Part shown: piece by piece, positions 1-8,208 of the stretch
Layout: the number at the start of each line of letters is the position of its first letter
How positions within the stretch are numbered: the first letter of the stretch is position 1
Origin: Acinetobacter lwoffii
Lineage (GTDB): Bacteria; Pseudomonadota; Gammaproteobacteria; Pseudomonadales; Moraxellaceae
Assembly (NCBI RefSeq): GCF_002321025.1
Contig: NZ_DCLL01000014.1
Coordinates: 1-64,000 of the forward strand
Length of the DNA stretch: 64,000 nucleotides
Direction: 5' to 3'
Program-made: the position numbers and the translations under genes
Notes under the pieces: model-generated
What the model was told of the DNA's origin: nothing
The model's input: the letters and a program-made list of their open reading frames with translations, nothing else
The model's database searches: none

Positions 1-66
1 ACTTGCCGCTTGAATCCGCCTCTTTTAATAATCATTCTAAATAAATTTAATAAGTGCAGATAAAAT

Positions 67-91
67 AAAAGCCATTTTAATAATGGCTTTT
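67..91. terminator. Hairpin terminator after cynS
   Basis: A 10-bp inverted repeat (AAAAGCCATT / AATGGCTTTT) with a 5-nt loop lies just past the cynS stop. A-rich and T-rich flanks let it work on either strand. Confidence 0.75.
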
Positions 92-108
92 ATGCTTATA
101 GTGGGGGA

Positions 109-558
109 TTAATAAGTTTTATAAGGTAAAAACTTTCCGGATAATACGACATTCACCCGATCTCCGTTTGGATTATTCTCACGTTGAATATCCATATTGA
201 AATCAATTGCACTCATAATTCCATCACCAAATTCTTCATGGATCAGTTCTTTAATAGTCATACCATAGACGCTGACAACCTCATACCAGCGATAAATCAG
301 CGGATCTGTCGGCACGCTAGTTGGCAGAGAACCTTTATAGGGTACGATTTGCAACCAGGCGATGGCTTCATCAGTCAATCCAAATATTTCACCAATTTTT
401 TCTGCCTGTTCTTTATTAAAAGCCATCTGACCCAAACATGCGGCTGTCACCCATTCTTTAGAAAGGCCTATTGTTTCAGCGACATCTGCCCATTTGATAG
501 ACTTTAAAACTTTCGCTGAAATAATCATGTCTGTCACTTGTTGACGATGGCTAATCAT
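109..558 (-). CDS. cynS: Cyanate hydratase (cyanase)
   Basis: Cyanase converts cyanate and bicarbonate to carbamate and CO2, releasing ammonia, so cyanate can be used as nitrogen or detoxified. The protein has the N-terminal helical DNA-binding-like fold and the conserved C-terminal catalytic domain, ending KFLPYKTY. The catalytic triad is intact: Arg90, Glu93 and Ser116, counted from the chosen start. I start at the ATG at 558 because GGAG lies just upstream; a TTG at 570 in the same frame overlaps that ribosome site. The 149-aa length fits the family (156 in E. coli). It is divergent from a formate/nitrite-type channel and has its own sigma-54-like promoter, suggesting nitrogen-limitation control. 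Confidence 0.96.
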   Translation of the reverse strand: MISHRQQVTDMIISAKVLKSIKWADVAETIGLSKEWVTAACLGQMAFNKEQAEKIGEIFGLTDEAIAWLQIVPYKGSLPTSVPTDPLIYRWYEVVSVYGMTIKELIHEEFGDGIMSAIDFNMDIQRENNPNGDRVNVVLSGKFLPYKTY

Positions 559-603
559 AATCTTCTCCAATAGCTATATTTAAAAAATGACCGCTATAGA
601 TAA

Positions 604-619
604 TGCAGAGATTGTGCCA
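604..619 (-). promoter_or_regulatory. Sigma-54 promoter of cynS
   Basis: Read on the minus strand, TGGCACAATCTCTGCA matches TGGCACGNNNNTTGCW with two mismatches. It keeps GG (618-617) and GC (606-605) exactly 10 nt apart. The predicted start is near 594, about 36 nt before the cynS ATG. Confidence 0.7.
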
Positions 620-668
620 ATATAATTATAAGGATGAAATTTTAAAATAATTTATAGGATTTTTATTA

Positions 669-687
669 GCCATTTAAAATAAATGGC
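669..687. promoter_or_regulatory. Inverted repeat overlapping sigma-54 -24 element
   Basis: GCCATTT and AAATGGC are separated by 5 nt. The right arm overlaps the -24 GG of the channel promoter. It may be a regulator site; it does not match the usual NtrC site, and no such site was seen in this intergenic region. Confidence 0.35.
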
Positions 688-699
688 ATGCTATTTGCT
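684..699 (+). promoter_or_regulatory. Sigma-54 promoter of FNT channel
   Basis: TGGCATGCTATTTGCT fits TGGCACGNNNNTTGCW with one mismatch. GG is at 685-686 and GC at 697-698, with the required 10-nt spacing. Transcription would start near 709-711, just ahead of the first leader hairpin. Confidence 0.8.
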
Positions 700-715
700 T
701 TTATCTATATTAAAT

Positions 716-802
716 ATGGCAACGGCGCCATGACACAATTGATCTGTTTGAATAATGCAAGGCAAAGACGCCTAGGGTTGAAATAGACCTTAGGCGTTTT
801 TT
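716..802 (+). promoter_or_regulatory. ANTAR (NasT/NasR-type) antitermination leader
   Basis: Hairpin 1 (716-731) has a 5-bp stem ATGGC/GCCAT and hexaloop AACGGC. Hairpin 2 (760-773) has a 4-bp stem AGGC/GCCT and hexaloop AAAGAC. Both loops have A at position 1 and G at position 4, the signature bound by ANTAR-domain antiterminators. Hairpin 2 overlaps the 5' arm of the terminator at 768-797, so the two are mutually exclusive. In proteobacteria such leaders typically control nitrate/nitrite genes through NasT or NasR. The 28-nt linker is rather long. No ANTAR protein is encoded in this window. Confidence 0.8.
768..802 (+). terminator. Leader terminator before FNT channel
   Basis: A 10-bp stem ACGCCTAGGG / CCTTAGGCGT (one G-U pair) with a 10-nt loop is followed by six T residues. 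It lies 43 nt upstream of the channel ATG and would stop transcripts unless hairpin 2 of the leader is stabilised. Confidence 0.9.
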
Positions 803-844
803 ATTTGCAAACAGGCAAGTAATTTATATAAAGGGGATAAAAAT

Positions 845-1654
845 ATGGCTTATCTTGCTCCTGCAGAGTTTGCAAAAAAAGTGGTCGATGCTGGTGAGGC
901 AAAACTTCATATGGCCACGCGTGATGTTTTAATTCGTGCGTTTATGGCAGGCGCAATTCTGGCGTTGGCGGCAGTATTTGCCGTGACGATTGCGGTACAA
1001 ACAGGGGTGCCACTGATCGGGGCGCTGCTATTTCCAGTCGGTTTCTGCATGTTGTATCTCTTGGGCTATGACCTGCTCACTGGGGTATTTGTTTTGACTC
1101 CATTAGCCTGGTTAGACAAACGTCCTGGGGTGACGTGGGCCCGTATTTTAAAAAACTGGGGACTGGTTTTTTTAGGTAACTTTGCCGGATGTTTAACCGT
1201 GGCAGTGTTGATGGCCGCAGTCTATACCATGGGTTTCGCAGCTGAACCGAATGCGGTCGGGGTGAAAATTGCCCATATTGGTGAGGACCGGACTTTGGGC
1301 TATGCCGAATATGGTTTTGCTGGCTGGATGACGATTTTTATCCGCGGCATGCTGTGTAACTGGATGGTGTCACTCGGGGTAATTGGCGCCATGATGTCAA
1401 CCACAGTCAGCGGCAAATTCATCGCGATGTGGATGCCAATCATGCTGTTTTTCGCCATGGGCTTTGAACATTCAGTGGTGAATATGTTCCTGTTCCCATT
1501 TGCCATGATGATGGGCGGTGATTTCTCGATTACAGACTATTTCTTGTGGAATGAATTACCGGTGGCACTGGGGAATCTGGTGGGTGGTCTGGCACTGACA
1601 GGTTTGGCGCTCTATACCACGCATGTACGTACTGGCGATAAAAAAGAATTCTAA
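845..1654 (+). CDS. Formate/nitrite transporter family channel
   Basis: A 269-aa inner-membrane protein with six hydrophobic segments and FNT-family landmarks. These include the conserved pore histidine in GFEHSVVNMF, at residue 209 as in FocA, and the CNWMVSLGV helix. FNT proteins move small monovalent anions (formate, nitrite, hydrosulfide). The sigma-54 promoter, ANTAR-type leader, cyanase on one side and kinase/phosphatase on the other all point to a nitrogen role. Nitrite is the likeliest substrate; cyanate is an untested alternative. RBS AAGGGGATAAAAAT precedes the ATG. A hairpin with a T-run follows the stop. Confidence 0.9.
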   Translation: MAYLAPAEFAKKVVDAGEAKLHMATRDVLIRAFMAGAILALAAVFAVTIAVQTGVPLIGALLFPVGFCMLYLLGYDLLTGVFVLTPLAWLDKRPGVTWARILKNWGLVFLGNFAGCLTVAVLMAAVYTMGFAAEPNAVGVKIAHIGEDRTLGYAEYGFAGWMTIFIRGMLCNWMVSLGVIGAMMSTTVSGKFIAMWMPIMLFFAMGFEHSVVNMFLFPFAMMMGGDFSITDYFLWNELPVALGNLVGGLALTGLALYTTHVRTGDKKEF

Positions 1655-1684
1655 TCTGAGCATGATGATTTATGTCTTGAGATT

Positions 1685-1709
1685 AAAGGGATCAATTCGA
1701 TCCCTTTTT
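1685..1709 (+). terminator. Intergenic terminator between FNT and kinase
   Basis: Stem AAAGGGATC / GATCCCTTT with a 5-nt loop, followed by a T-run, ends 12 nt before the kinase ATG. Kinase expression probably depends on partial read-through. Confidence 0.75.
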
Positions 1710-1720
1710 GAGTATTTAAA

Positions 1721-3451
1721 ATGAATAAAAAATTAAAGATCAGTATCGGGCAATATTCTTCCGCTGGAATCAAAGCACAGAATCAGGATTTCCATGGGGT
1801 CTATATTCCTGAAGGTCACGCGCTTAGCCGTAAGGGCATTGCCTGTGCAATAGCAGACGGGATCAGCAGCAGCAATGTCAGTCATATTGCAGCAGAAACT
1901 GCAGTCAGCAGTTTTTTATCGGATTATTACTCGACTTCGGAAGCATGGAGCACCCAAACTTCGGCAGCACGGGTCATTCGTGCGACCAATTCCTGGTTGT
2001 ATGCACAAACCCAGCAAAGCCGCGGACGTTTTGATAAAGACCGGGGTTATATCTGCACCTTTAGTGCACTGATTTTAAAACAAAATAGGGCACATATCTT
2101 TCATGCTGGCGACAGTCGGATTTATCGAATTCAGGCACAAGCCATTGAACAGTTGACGGCTGATCACCGTGTTTGCCTGTCATCAACAGAACATTATTTA
2201 AGTCGTGCACTGGGTGCCGACCATCGTATCGATGTCGATTATCAGCAGCTTGAATTATGTGAAGATGATTTCTTTATCTTGATGACAGATGGTGTCTATG
2301 AGTTTATTGATATGCAGCTCATATCAGATCTGCTGCAACAGCAACAACATCTGGATATCATTGCCAAGTCGATAATCGAACTGGCCTTAAAGCGGGGTAG
2401 TGATGACAATCTCACCATTCAAATTATTAAAGTTGAACATTTGCCTGATGAGGAATCCTTTCATATCAAGAGCCATGTTTTATTCCCCCAGCAGCTAAGT
2501 CATGGTGATCTGTTTGAAGGTTATCGGATTGATAAAATCTTGCACCAAAATCATCGCAGCAGCCTCTATTTAGCGCATGATGAAGCAACACAAAATCAGC
2601 TGGTCATTAAAACCTTGTCTGTCGATGTGCAGGATGACCTGCAAGCGGTGGAACAATTTCAGCTAGAAGAGTGGGTATCGAAACGTTTAAAACATGAAAA
2701 TCTGCTGCAATGCTATCCGCATAAAGGCAGCAAGAAGTTTTTATTTCAAAGTTATGAATACTTGCAAGGGGAAAGTCTAAGTCGCTGGCTGCATCGTCAA
2801 AAAATAGCTTTAAGTTTACAGCAGTTGCTCCCGATCATTGAGCAAGTGGCCAAAGCATTGAATGCCATGCACCGTCTTGAAATGCTGCACCAGGATGTAC
2901 GGCCAGAAAATGTCATGCTGCTTGAACCTGCTGATGCTTTAAAAGTGAAACTGATTGATTATGGATCGACAGCGGTCAGAGGTCTGGTTGAACTGAATCC
3001 CAAACATGCAGACGTTCCTTTGGGAACTCTGGCCTTTATGGCACCTGAGTATTTTATTGGACACTCGCCCTCAGTAAAATCAGATCAGTTCTCGCTGGCG
3101 GTGATGAGTTATTATTTATTGACCCGACAATTACCTTATGGGACAGACCTTGCGCGCTGTAAGACCGAAAAGGACTTAAAACAGGTTCGATATCATCCAC
3201 TCTATGAGTATCGACCGGATCTGCCGCATGGCTTGGACGCCATCTTTAAAAAAGCGCTTTCCATTCGCCCGGAGCAGCGCTATGAAGCACTTTCAGCCTT
3301 TATATATGATCTGAAACACCCAGATCTCAAATTTAAAAAATCAGTTTCACGTCCTATGCTTGAAAAGCATCCAGTCACTTTCTGGAAATCCTGCACAGCG
3401 ATTCTGTTTTTGTTATTGCTCTGGGTATTTGCACTGTATTTTAGCCAATGA
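1721..3451 (+). CDS. PP2C phosphatase / Ser-Thr kinase fusion, membrane-tethered
   Basis: A 576-aa two-enzyme protein. Residues 8-237 form a PP2C phosphatase with metal-binding acidic motifs NQDFHG, ADG (46-47), HAGDSR (D131), TDG (D190) and SDDN (D229). Residues 268-535 form a protein kinase: Lys297 in VIK, HQD at 390-392 with Asn397, DYG at 413-415 (replacing DFG) and APE at 441-443. One transmembrane helix near residues 552-573 anchors it to the inner membrane. Similar fusions accompany nitrate-assimilation transporters in Pseudomonas and Acinetobacter, so it may tune nitrogen uptake. The target is unknown. The ribosome site is weak and follows a terminator. Confidence 0.9.
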   Translation: MNKKLKISIGQYSSAGIKAQNQDFHGVYIPEGHALSRKGIACAIADGISSSNVSHIAAETAVSSFLSDYYSTSEAWSTQTSAARVIRATNSWLYAQTQQSRGRFDKDRGYICTFSALILKQNRAHIFHAGDSRIYRIQAQAIEQLTADHRVCLSSTEHYLSRALGADHRIDVDYQQLELCEDDFFILMTDGVYEFIDMQLISDLLQQQQHLDIIAKSIIELALKRGSDDNLTIQIIKVEHLPDEESFHIKSHVLFPQQLSHGDLFEGYRIDKILHQNHRSSLYLAHDEATQNQLVIKTLSVDVQDDLQAVEQFQLEEWVSKRLKHENLLQCYPHKGSKKFLFQSYEYLQGESLSRWLHRQKIALSLQQLLPIIEQVAKALNAMHRLEMLHQDVRPENVMLLEPADALKVKLIDYGSTAVRGLVELNPKHADVPLGTLAFMAPEYFIGHSPSVKSDQFSLAVMSYYLLTRQLPYGTDLARCKTEKDLKQVRYHPLYEYRPDLPHGLDAIFKKALSIRPEQRYEALSAFIYDLKHPDLKFKKSVSRPMLEKHPVTFWKSCTAILFLLLLWVFALYFSQ

Positions 3452-3706
3452 AAATAATTCAAATACGCTGTTGAATGGTTTTTTTTGACTGAGGTAAAAA
3501 ATCAGATGTGATTTGAGCTGAAATATAGTCAAAATATCTATTTATTCTTATTGCAGATTTTTATATTTTTATGATGATTGACTCTGTGTTTTCGAAGATT
3601 ATCTCTATAAAATAGAAAGTGCAGTCAAAAAACCAAATAAGCATAAAAACATTGGAATAATAATTGCTTATTTTTAATACCATTAGAATAAAAAGGCAGA
3701 TGAGAC

Positions 3707-3904
3707 ATGAAAATTCAATTTTTTAAGCTGATTTTAATCTTGAGCAGCAGCATGGTGATAAGCCAAACCAGTCTCGCCGGAGATGGTGGCTTGCGTTTTG
3801 CTGAGAAAAATCAGGAAATAGCGGCACAAATTCAGGCCAAGAAAAAAACGGCAGAAATACAAGCGCAGTCCCTACAAGCAAAAGCCTCTATAGAAACGAA
3901 ATAG
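3707..3904 (+). CDS. Small secreted protein, unknown function
   Basis: A 65-aa protein with a clear signal peptide: a lysine, a hydrophobic core, then cleavage probably after TSLA at residues 21-24. That leaves a roughly 41-residue, Ala/Gln/Lys-rich, helix-prone, probably periplasmic peptide. It stands alone, with about 250 bp of AT-rich DNA upstream and a terminator downstream. I do not recognise a family. Confidence 0.6.
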   Translation: MKIQFFKLILILSSSMVISQTSLAGDGGLRFAEKNQEIAAQIQAKKKTAEIQAQSLQAKASIETK

Positions 3905-4003
3905 TAAAATAGCACTCATCCAAGAAGGTGAGCTGTTCAGATTAGATCAGATGTATAAGATGTGGTGATGCGAAAAACTAGTCCCTAACTTTTTAATACT
4001 GAA

Positions 4004-4043
4004 AAAAAACTCCCCATCTATTTTTAAAAATGGGGAGTTTTTT
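4004..4043. terminator. Bidirectional terminator
   Basis: Arms AAAAACTCCCCAT / ATGGGGAGTTTTT flank a 12-nt loop, between the convergent genes ending at 3904 and 4064. Confidence 0.85.
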
Positions 4044-4063
4044 ATTTTGCATCTCAGGGAAAA

Positions 4064-4231
4064 TTACTGAATTTGTTCCTCATCCTGTCTTTCCTGACGC
4101 AGCTGATCACGTTGTCTCTGTGGATCATGAAGGCCTAATTGACCTCGCTGGATCTCACGATCCTGTTTTTCTTGAGGATCAAGTTGTTCTTCAGTGAGTT
4201 CTTCATCATTTCGATCGATTGGATTGGACAT
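4064..4231 (-). CDS. Small charged Gln/Glu/Arg-rich protein
   Basis: A 55-aa reading frame starting MSNPIDRNDEELTEEQ and ending DEEQIQ. It is highly hydrophilic with repeated DPQ/QDR segments and no cysteine, signal or membrane segment, so it is probably disordered and cytoplasmic. AGAGA lies about 8 nt before the ATG, and the downstream terminator serves it. Composition resembles small stress-associated proteins, but I cannot name a family. Confidence 0.6.
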   Translation of the reverse strand: MSNPIDRNDEELTEEQLDPQEKQDREIQRGQLGLHDPQRQRDQLRQERQDEEQIQ

Positions 4232-4561
4232 AGTTTTTCATTCTCTAAAATACTTTCTAATTTTTATTGTATGAATGCAGCAAAATTATTCTGTAACTTT
4301 TATACTTGAGTTAGTTTTCGATCTTGTTGCTGTTGTAAGTTTAAACGATATTTAATGGGTTATTTTAATGATGTTTAAGTTAACCAAGAAAACTAAATTA
4401 ATAAAAATTAATGGAATAGAAATTTAAACCTATTAATCCAATAGGTGAATATATCTCATTATTCTGGTTTTAAAATGAGAAAAACTAAATAAAATAAGAG
4501 AAATGGGTTATGCTTAAGACAGATCAAGTGTCATCCGTCTTTTGAATTTCCGGTATTTTCC
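4232..4561. other. Intergenic region upstream of metR
   Basis: AT-rich spacer between two divergent genes, holding both promoters. The only structure I see is an inverted repeat at 4428-4446 (ACCTATT / AATAGGT, 5-nt loop). No MetR consensus TGAANNNNNTTCA was found. Confidence 0.5.
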
Positions 4562-5479
4562 ATGATAGAACTCCGCCATTTAAGAACCCTGACTGCTCTG
4601 CGGGAGCATGGCTCCCTGGTTGCAGCCGCAAGTGATTTATGTTTAACACCATCGGCCTTGTCACATCAGCTACGTGAACTCGACCAATGGTTCGGGGTTG
4701 AAGTAGTCAATCGGCGTAGTCGCCCTGTGAGCTTTTCTAATGTTGGAGAACGGTTGCTAAAACTGGCAGATGAAATATTACCGCAAGTTCAAATTGCACA
4801 GAGTGATATCAGCCGTATTGTGCATGGCCAGACCGGGCGAATTGTTTTTTCTTCTGAATGTCATAGCTGTTTTGACTGGCTAATGCCGCTACTCAATCAA
4901 TACCGGATGCAATATCCGGATGTAGATCTGGACTTTGCTTCAGGTTTTGAATCGAATCCGCATGAATTATTGCAAACTGGAGAGTTTGATCTGCTGATTA
5001 CGGCTGATCCGATTGCGCTTAAAGGCATTGAATATTTTCCGATTTTTGAATATGAATCACGCTTGGTTTTATCCAATACCCATCCACTGGTACGTGCGAA
5101 AGAGATTACTGTTCAGGAACTTGCTGAAGAAACGCTAGTGACTTATCCGGTGGATAAACACCGTTTGGACATTATGTCGCGCTTGTTTATTCCCGCTAAT
5201 ATTCTACCAAAAGCCATTCGCACCACCGACTTGACTCAAATGCTGATTCAGTTGGTGGCAAGTGGTCGCGGGATTGGTGCATTACCTGATTGGGTGGTCA
5301 ATGAATATGAGCAGAAAGGCTGGGTGACATCACGCCGTTTAGACTGTGTGGCGCCTGAAGGCTTACGTCGAACTTTATATGCAGGCTATCGCACAGAAGA
5401 AAAACAGAAAGATTATTTTGAAGGCTTCTTGAAACAGCTGGATCGGTTTTCCAAGAAAAGACAGGTCTATTACAGCTAA
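4562..5479 (+). CDS. metR: LysR-family regulator MetR
   Basis: A 305-aa LysR-type regulator with high end-to-end resemblance to E. coli MetR. The N-terminal winged helix starts MIELRHLRTLTALREHGSL and contains SALSHQL. The effector domain keeps the MetR-specific SSECHSCFDWLMPLL segment and GIGALPDWVV. MetR uses homocysteine as co-regulator and controls methionine synthesis genes. The gene is monocistronic, with a strong terminator after it. No methionine gene adjoins it, so its targets lie elsewhere, though the following TonB receptor could be one. Confidence 0.9.
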   Translation: MIELRHLRTLTALREHGSLVAAASDLCLTPSALSHQLRELDQWFGVEVVNRRSRPVSFSNVGERLLKLADEILPQVQIAQSDISRIVHGQTGRIVFSSECHSCFDWLMPLLNQYRMQYPDVDLDFASGFESNPHELLQTGEFDLLITADPIALKGIEYFPIFEYESRLVLSNTHPLVRAKEITVQELAEETLVTYPVDKHRLDIMSRLFIPANILPKAIRTTDLTQMLIQLVASGRGIGALPDWVVNEYEQKGWVTSRRLDCVAPEGLRRTLYAGYRTEEKQKDYFEGFLKQLDRFSKKRQVYYS

Positions 5480-5511
5480 TTTGCGAATAGTTAAATATAT
5501 TTAGTCCGTTA

Positions 5512-5547
5512 TTTTTAAAAATCCTGCATCGTCAGGATTTTTAAAAA
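5512..5547. terminator. metR terminator
   Basis: Perfect 15-bp stem TTTTTAAAAATCCTG / CAGGATTTTTAAAAA with a 6-nt loop. Confidence 0.85.
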
Positions 5548-5980
5548 TTGATTGTTTTTCTCTCAAGGATTTCAATTTTTCTATAAGGTGATGAGGTTAA
5601 TCTTGTCTACTTTAAATCAGAAAATATACAACTTCGGCCAACTTTCGAAATTAAAGAACTGGTTTGGTCGATTATAAATTTTTCTACTTATCACATTTTG
5701 CCAAGTGGAAATACATCTGTGCATAATTAAATTACATATTATTAAATATCAGTTACTTAAAAATTAAGTTCTTGGAACTTGTGAGGATGTGGTTTTGATC
5801 TTGCAAGTTGATTTTTAATAAAAAGATTAAATAAAATGAAAAAACATACGCTGATCAGTCAATTTTTTGGCAGAAAATAACTCCTGAAAATAACAATGTT
5901 GATCTATGCTACAGCATAATTTTTAAACTGATTTCCTCTCATAAAACGGAATCACTTATACAGGACTGTATAAAATCGCC
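5548..5980. other. Long AT-rich leader of TonB receptor
   Basis: About 430 bp without a convincing gene. No clear Fur box or known riboswitch was recognised. A 14-codon frame at 5836-5880 lacks a ribosome site. The region presumably holds the receptor promoter and a long leader. Confidence 0.4.
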
Positions 5981-8146
5981 ATGCACATGACAAAAATTCC
6001 TCTCAAGAAAAGCCCGCTGAGCCTCATGATTCTGTCGATTGTCTCAGGTCATCTTTATGCTGAAACTGCCGTAGAACCGGACAATGTTCAACAGCTGAAT
6101 ACTATTGTGATCAGCGCTGAGCAAAATGCCAATCCGCAGCAGCAATATCAGAAAGAGCTGGCTCAGGTTTCAGGAGGAACGAATTTCATTGGTGAGCAGC
6201 AATTAGAACAGCAGCGACTTGCAACCACAGCCGATGTGTTCCGTTTACAGCCAGGAATTTATGCCCAGTCTGCAGGGAATGAAGGTGCAAAAATATCGAT
6301 CCGTGGCTCAGGAATCAACCGGACTTCAGGTGCACACGCATCCGGTACGCACGTCCTGATTGACGATATTCCATTTACCGGGCCGGGCGGTACAGCGTAT
6401 GAACTGCTAGAACCCTGGTGGATTGATCATGTCGGGGTTTATCGCGGAGCCAATGGCTTTAAGCAAGGCGGACTGGCCTTAGGTGGAACAATCAACTATA
6501 GAACCAAGACCGGCGCAGATCAGGATGGCTCTGAACTCAAATATGAAATGGGCAGCCATGGTTATCAAAAATATCAGTTTAGTACCGGCCGAAAGCTGGA
6601 TCAGATGGATTATTATCTGGCGCTGACGAGTACCCAGTTTGATGGAATTCAGGATCATGCTGAAGGCGATGGTAAGGGTCAGGCTTTTAATTTGGGCTAT
6701 CAGATCAGTCCGGATATCGAAACCCGTTTTTATGCTCGTTACCGTGAGAGCAAGCATTTAACTCCAGGACGGATTACACAAGAACAGCTCAAAAATGATC
6801 CTGAAGCAGCGAATAGCTTTAATTTAGCGGTAGATGCCAAACGGATTCAGCCGGGCAGTACTTGGCTGGCCAATACCACGACCTGGAATTTACAGGATGA
6901 TGCAAAACTGACTGGCAGTCTGGCTTATCATCATTATCCGCTGGATTTACGTGAAAGCAGTTATCGTACCAATGTCGATTATGAAGATATTACAGCGCGC
7001 TTCCAGTATGAAAAACCTTACCAGTTTCTAGGTCTGGAGCATCAGGGACGTATTGCCTTGCGCAGCACGACTCATCGTCCGGACAGTGGTGTAACGGAAA
7101 CCATCCGACGTGATACGACTATTGATGGAACTTTGTATCCGGCAGATACCGTTACCCGCCGTTATACCTATCGCGGTTCAGACAACGTCCTGCAATTTGA
7201 TCAGGAAACCACATTAAATGATCAGTTCAAATTAGATTTGGGACTGGCAGCGGTGTATACCCATCGGGAAAGTGAAGTAACTTATCCTGTGGCGAGTCCT
7301 GAAGTCAGCCGTTATGAATGGAATTTTGCACCACGACTTGGTTTGACCTATCAGCCGAATGAGTCTGTGCAATGGTTTGCCAATTTAAGCCGCAGCATTG
7401 AGCCAGCACATCCTTGGGCGATGGCTTGGTCTTCACCGTATTATTTTGACAGTGGTGTCGCTTCAGGCCGGGTGCGCGCGCCCATCTATTTGGACACGCA
7501 AACCGCCAATAGCTTTGAACTGGGTGGACGTGGACAATCAGTCTTTGGAGACTGGGCACTGAGCTACTATTATTCCAAAGTGAAAAATGAACTGTTAACC
7601 TCTGAAATGATTAAAACCTATGAAGATGGATCGAATCGACCTTCAGAGCCCATTGCTGTTGAATCAAATGCCACGCCAACGATTCATCAAGGGGTGGAGC
7701 TAAGTCTGGATACACCATTGCATGAATCCCGATATGGTGAACTGCGTCTGCAACAGGCTTATACCCTTAGCGATTTCCAGTATAAAAATGATCCATTGTT
7801 TGGCAAGAACCAGTTACCGGGAATACCAAAACATCTTTATCAGGCTCAACTGAGTTATGCTTTAAATAATGGCCTGTATATTGGCCTGAATACAGAATAT
7901 GCGTCCAAAATGGCGCATGATTATGCCAATAGCCGATTCAGTGATGACTATCAGATCTGGGGCATTGACATGGGTTATGCGCCAGAGCATCAATCATGGA
8001 AAACCTGGATCAACTTTAAAAATATCACCGATGAGAAATATGCTGCGGTCGTGATTCCTGGTCTGAATGATAAAGGTGCTGATGTAGCGCGATCTTCACC
8101 AGGTGAAGGTTTTTCTACTTATGCCGGCGTGTCATTTAAATTTTAA
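5981..8146 (+). CDS. TonB-dependent outer-membrane receptor
   Basis: A 721-aa outer-membrane receptor. A signal peptide (cleavage after HLYA, near residue 27) is followed by a TonB-box-like stretch LNTIVISA, a plug domain (about 50-175, with ISIRGSGINR and VLIDDIPFTGPGG) and a 22-strand barrel ending in phenylalanine (SFKF). Layout recalls FecA-type siderophore receptors, but ligand specificity cannot be read from sequence. No ECF sigma/anti-sigma pair adjoins it and I saw no N-terminal signalling domain. Two in-frame ATGs (5981, 5987) are possible. A strong bidirectional terminator follows. Confidence 0.88.
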   Translation: MHMTKIPLKKSPLSLMILSIVSGHLYAETAVEPDNVQQLNTIVISAEQNANPQQQYQKELAQVSGGTNFIGEQQLEQQRLATTADVFRLQPGIYAQSAGNEGAKISIRGSGINRTSGAHASGTHVLIDDIPFTGPGGTAYELLEPWWIDHVGVYRGANGFKQGGLALGGTINYRTKTGADQDGSELKYEMGSHGYQKYQFSTGRKLDQMDYYLALTSTQFDGIQDHAEGDGKGQAFNLGYQISPDIETRFYARYRESKHLTPGRITQEQLKNDPEAANSFNLAVDAKRIQPGSTWLANTTTWNLQDDAKLTGSLAYHHYPLDLRESSYRTNVDYEDITARFQYEKPYQFLGLEHQGRIALRSTTHRPDSGVTETIRRDTTIDGTLYPADTVTRRYTYRGSDNVLQFDQETTLNDQFKLDLGLAAVYTHRESEVTYPVASPEVSRYEWNFAPRLGLTYQPNESVQWFANLSRSIEPAHPWAMAWSSPYYFDSGVASGRVRAPIYLDTQTANSFELGGRGQSVFGDWALSYYYSKVKNELLTSEMIKTYEDGSNRPSEPIAVESNATPTIHQGVELSLDTPLHESRYGELRLQQAYTLSDFQYKNDPLFGKNQLPGIPKHLYQAQLSYALNNGLYIGLNTEYASKMAHDYANSRFSDDYQIWGIDMGYAPEHQSWKTWINFKNITDEKYAAVVIPGLNDKGADVARSSPGEGFSTYAGVSFKF

Positions 8147-8160
8147 TTATTTAAAAATAA

Positions 8161-8186
8161 AAAGAGCGGTAAACACCGCTCTTTTT
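8161..8186. terminator. Bidirectional terminator
   Basis: Stem AGAGCGGT / ACCGCTCT with loop AAAC and flanking A- and T-runs, between the convergent receptor and marC genes. Confidence 0.9.
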
Positions 8187-8208
8187 ATTTATTGATAGAA
8201 AGGATTTA

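Noticed and set aside
716..775. Mini-ORFs MATAP (716-733) and MQGKDA (755-775) as leader-peptide attenuator, or a guanidine-type riboswitch because of the ACGG loop
   Set aside because: The mini-ORFs lack ribosome sites and regulatory codons. The hairpins do not have ACGR tetraloops, whereas the A1/G4 hexaloops and terminator overlap fit an ANTAR site directly.
5836..5880. 14-residue frame MKKHTLISQFFGRK upstream of the TonB receptor
   Set aside because: No ribosome binding site and AT-rich context; probably chance.
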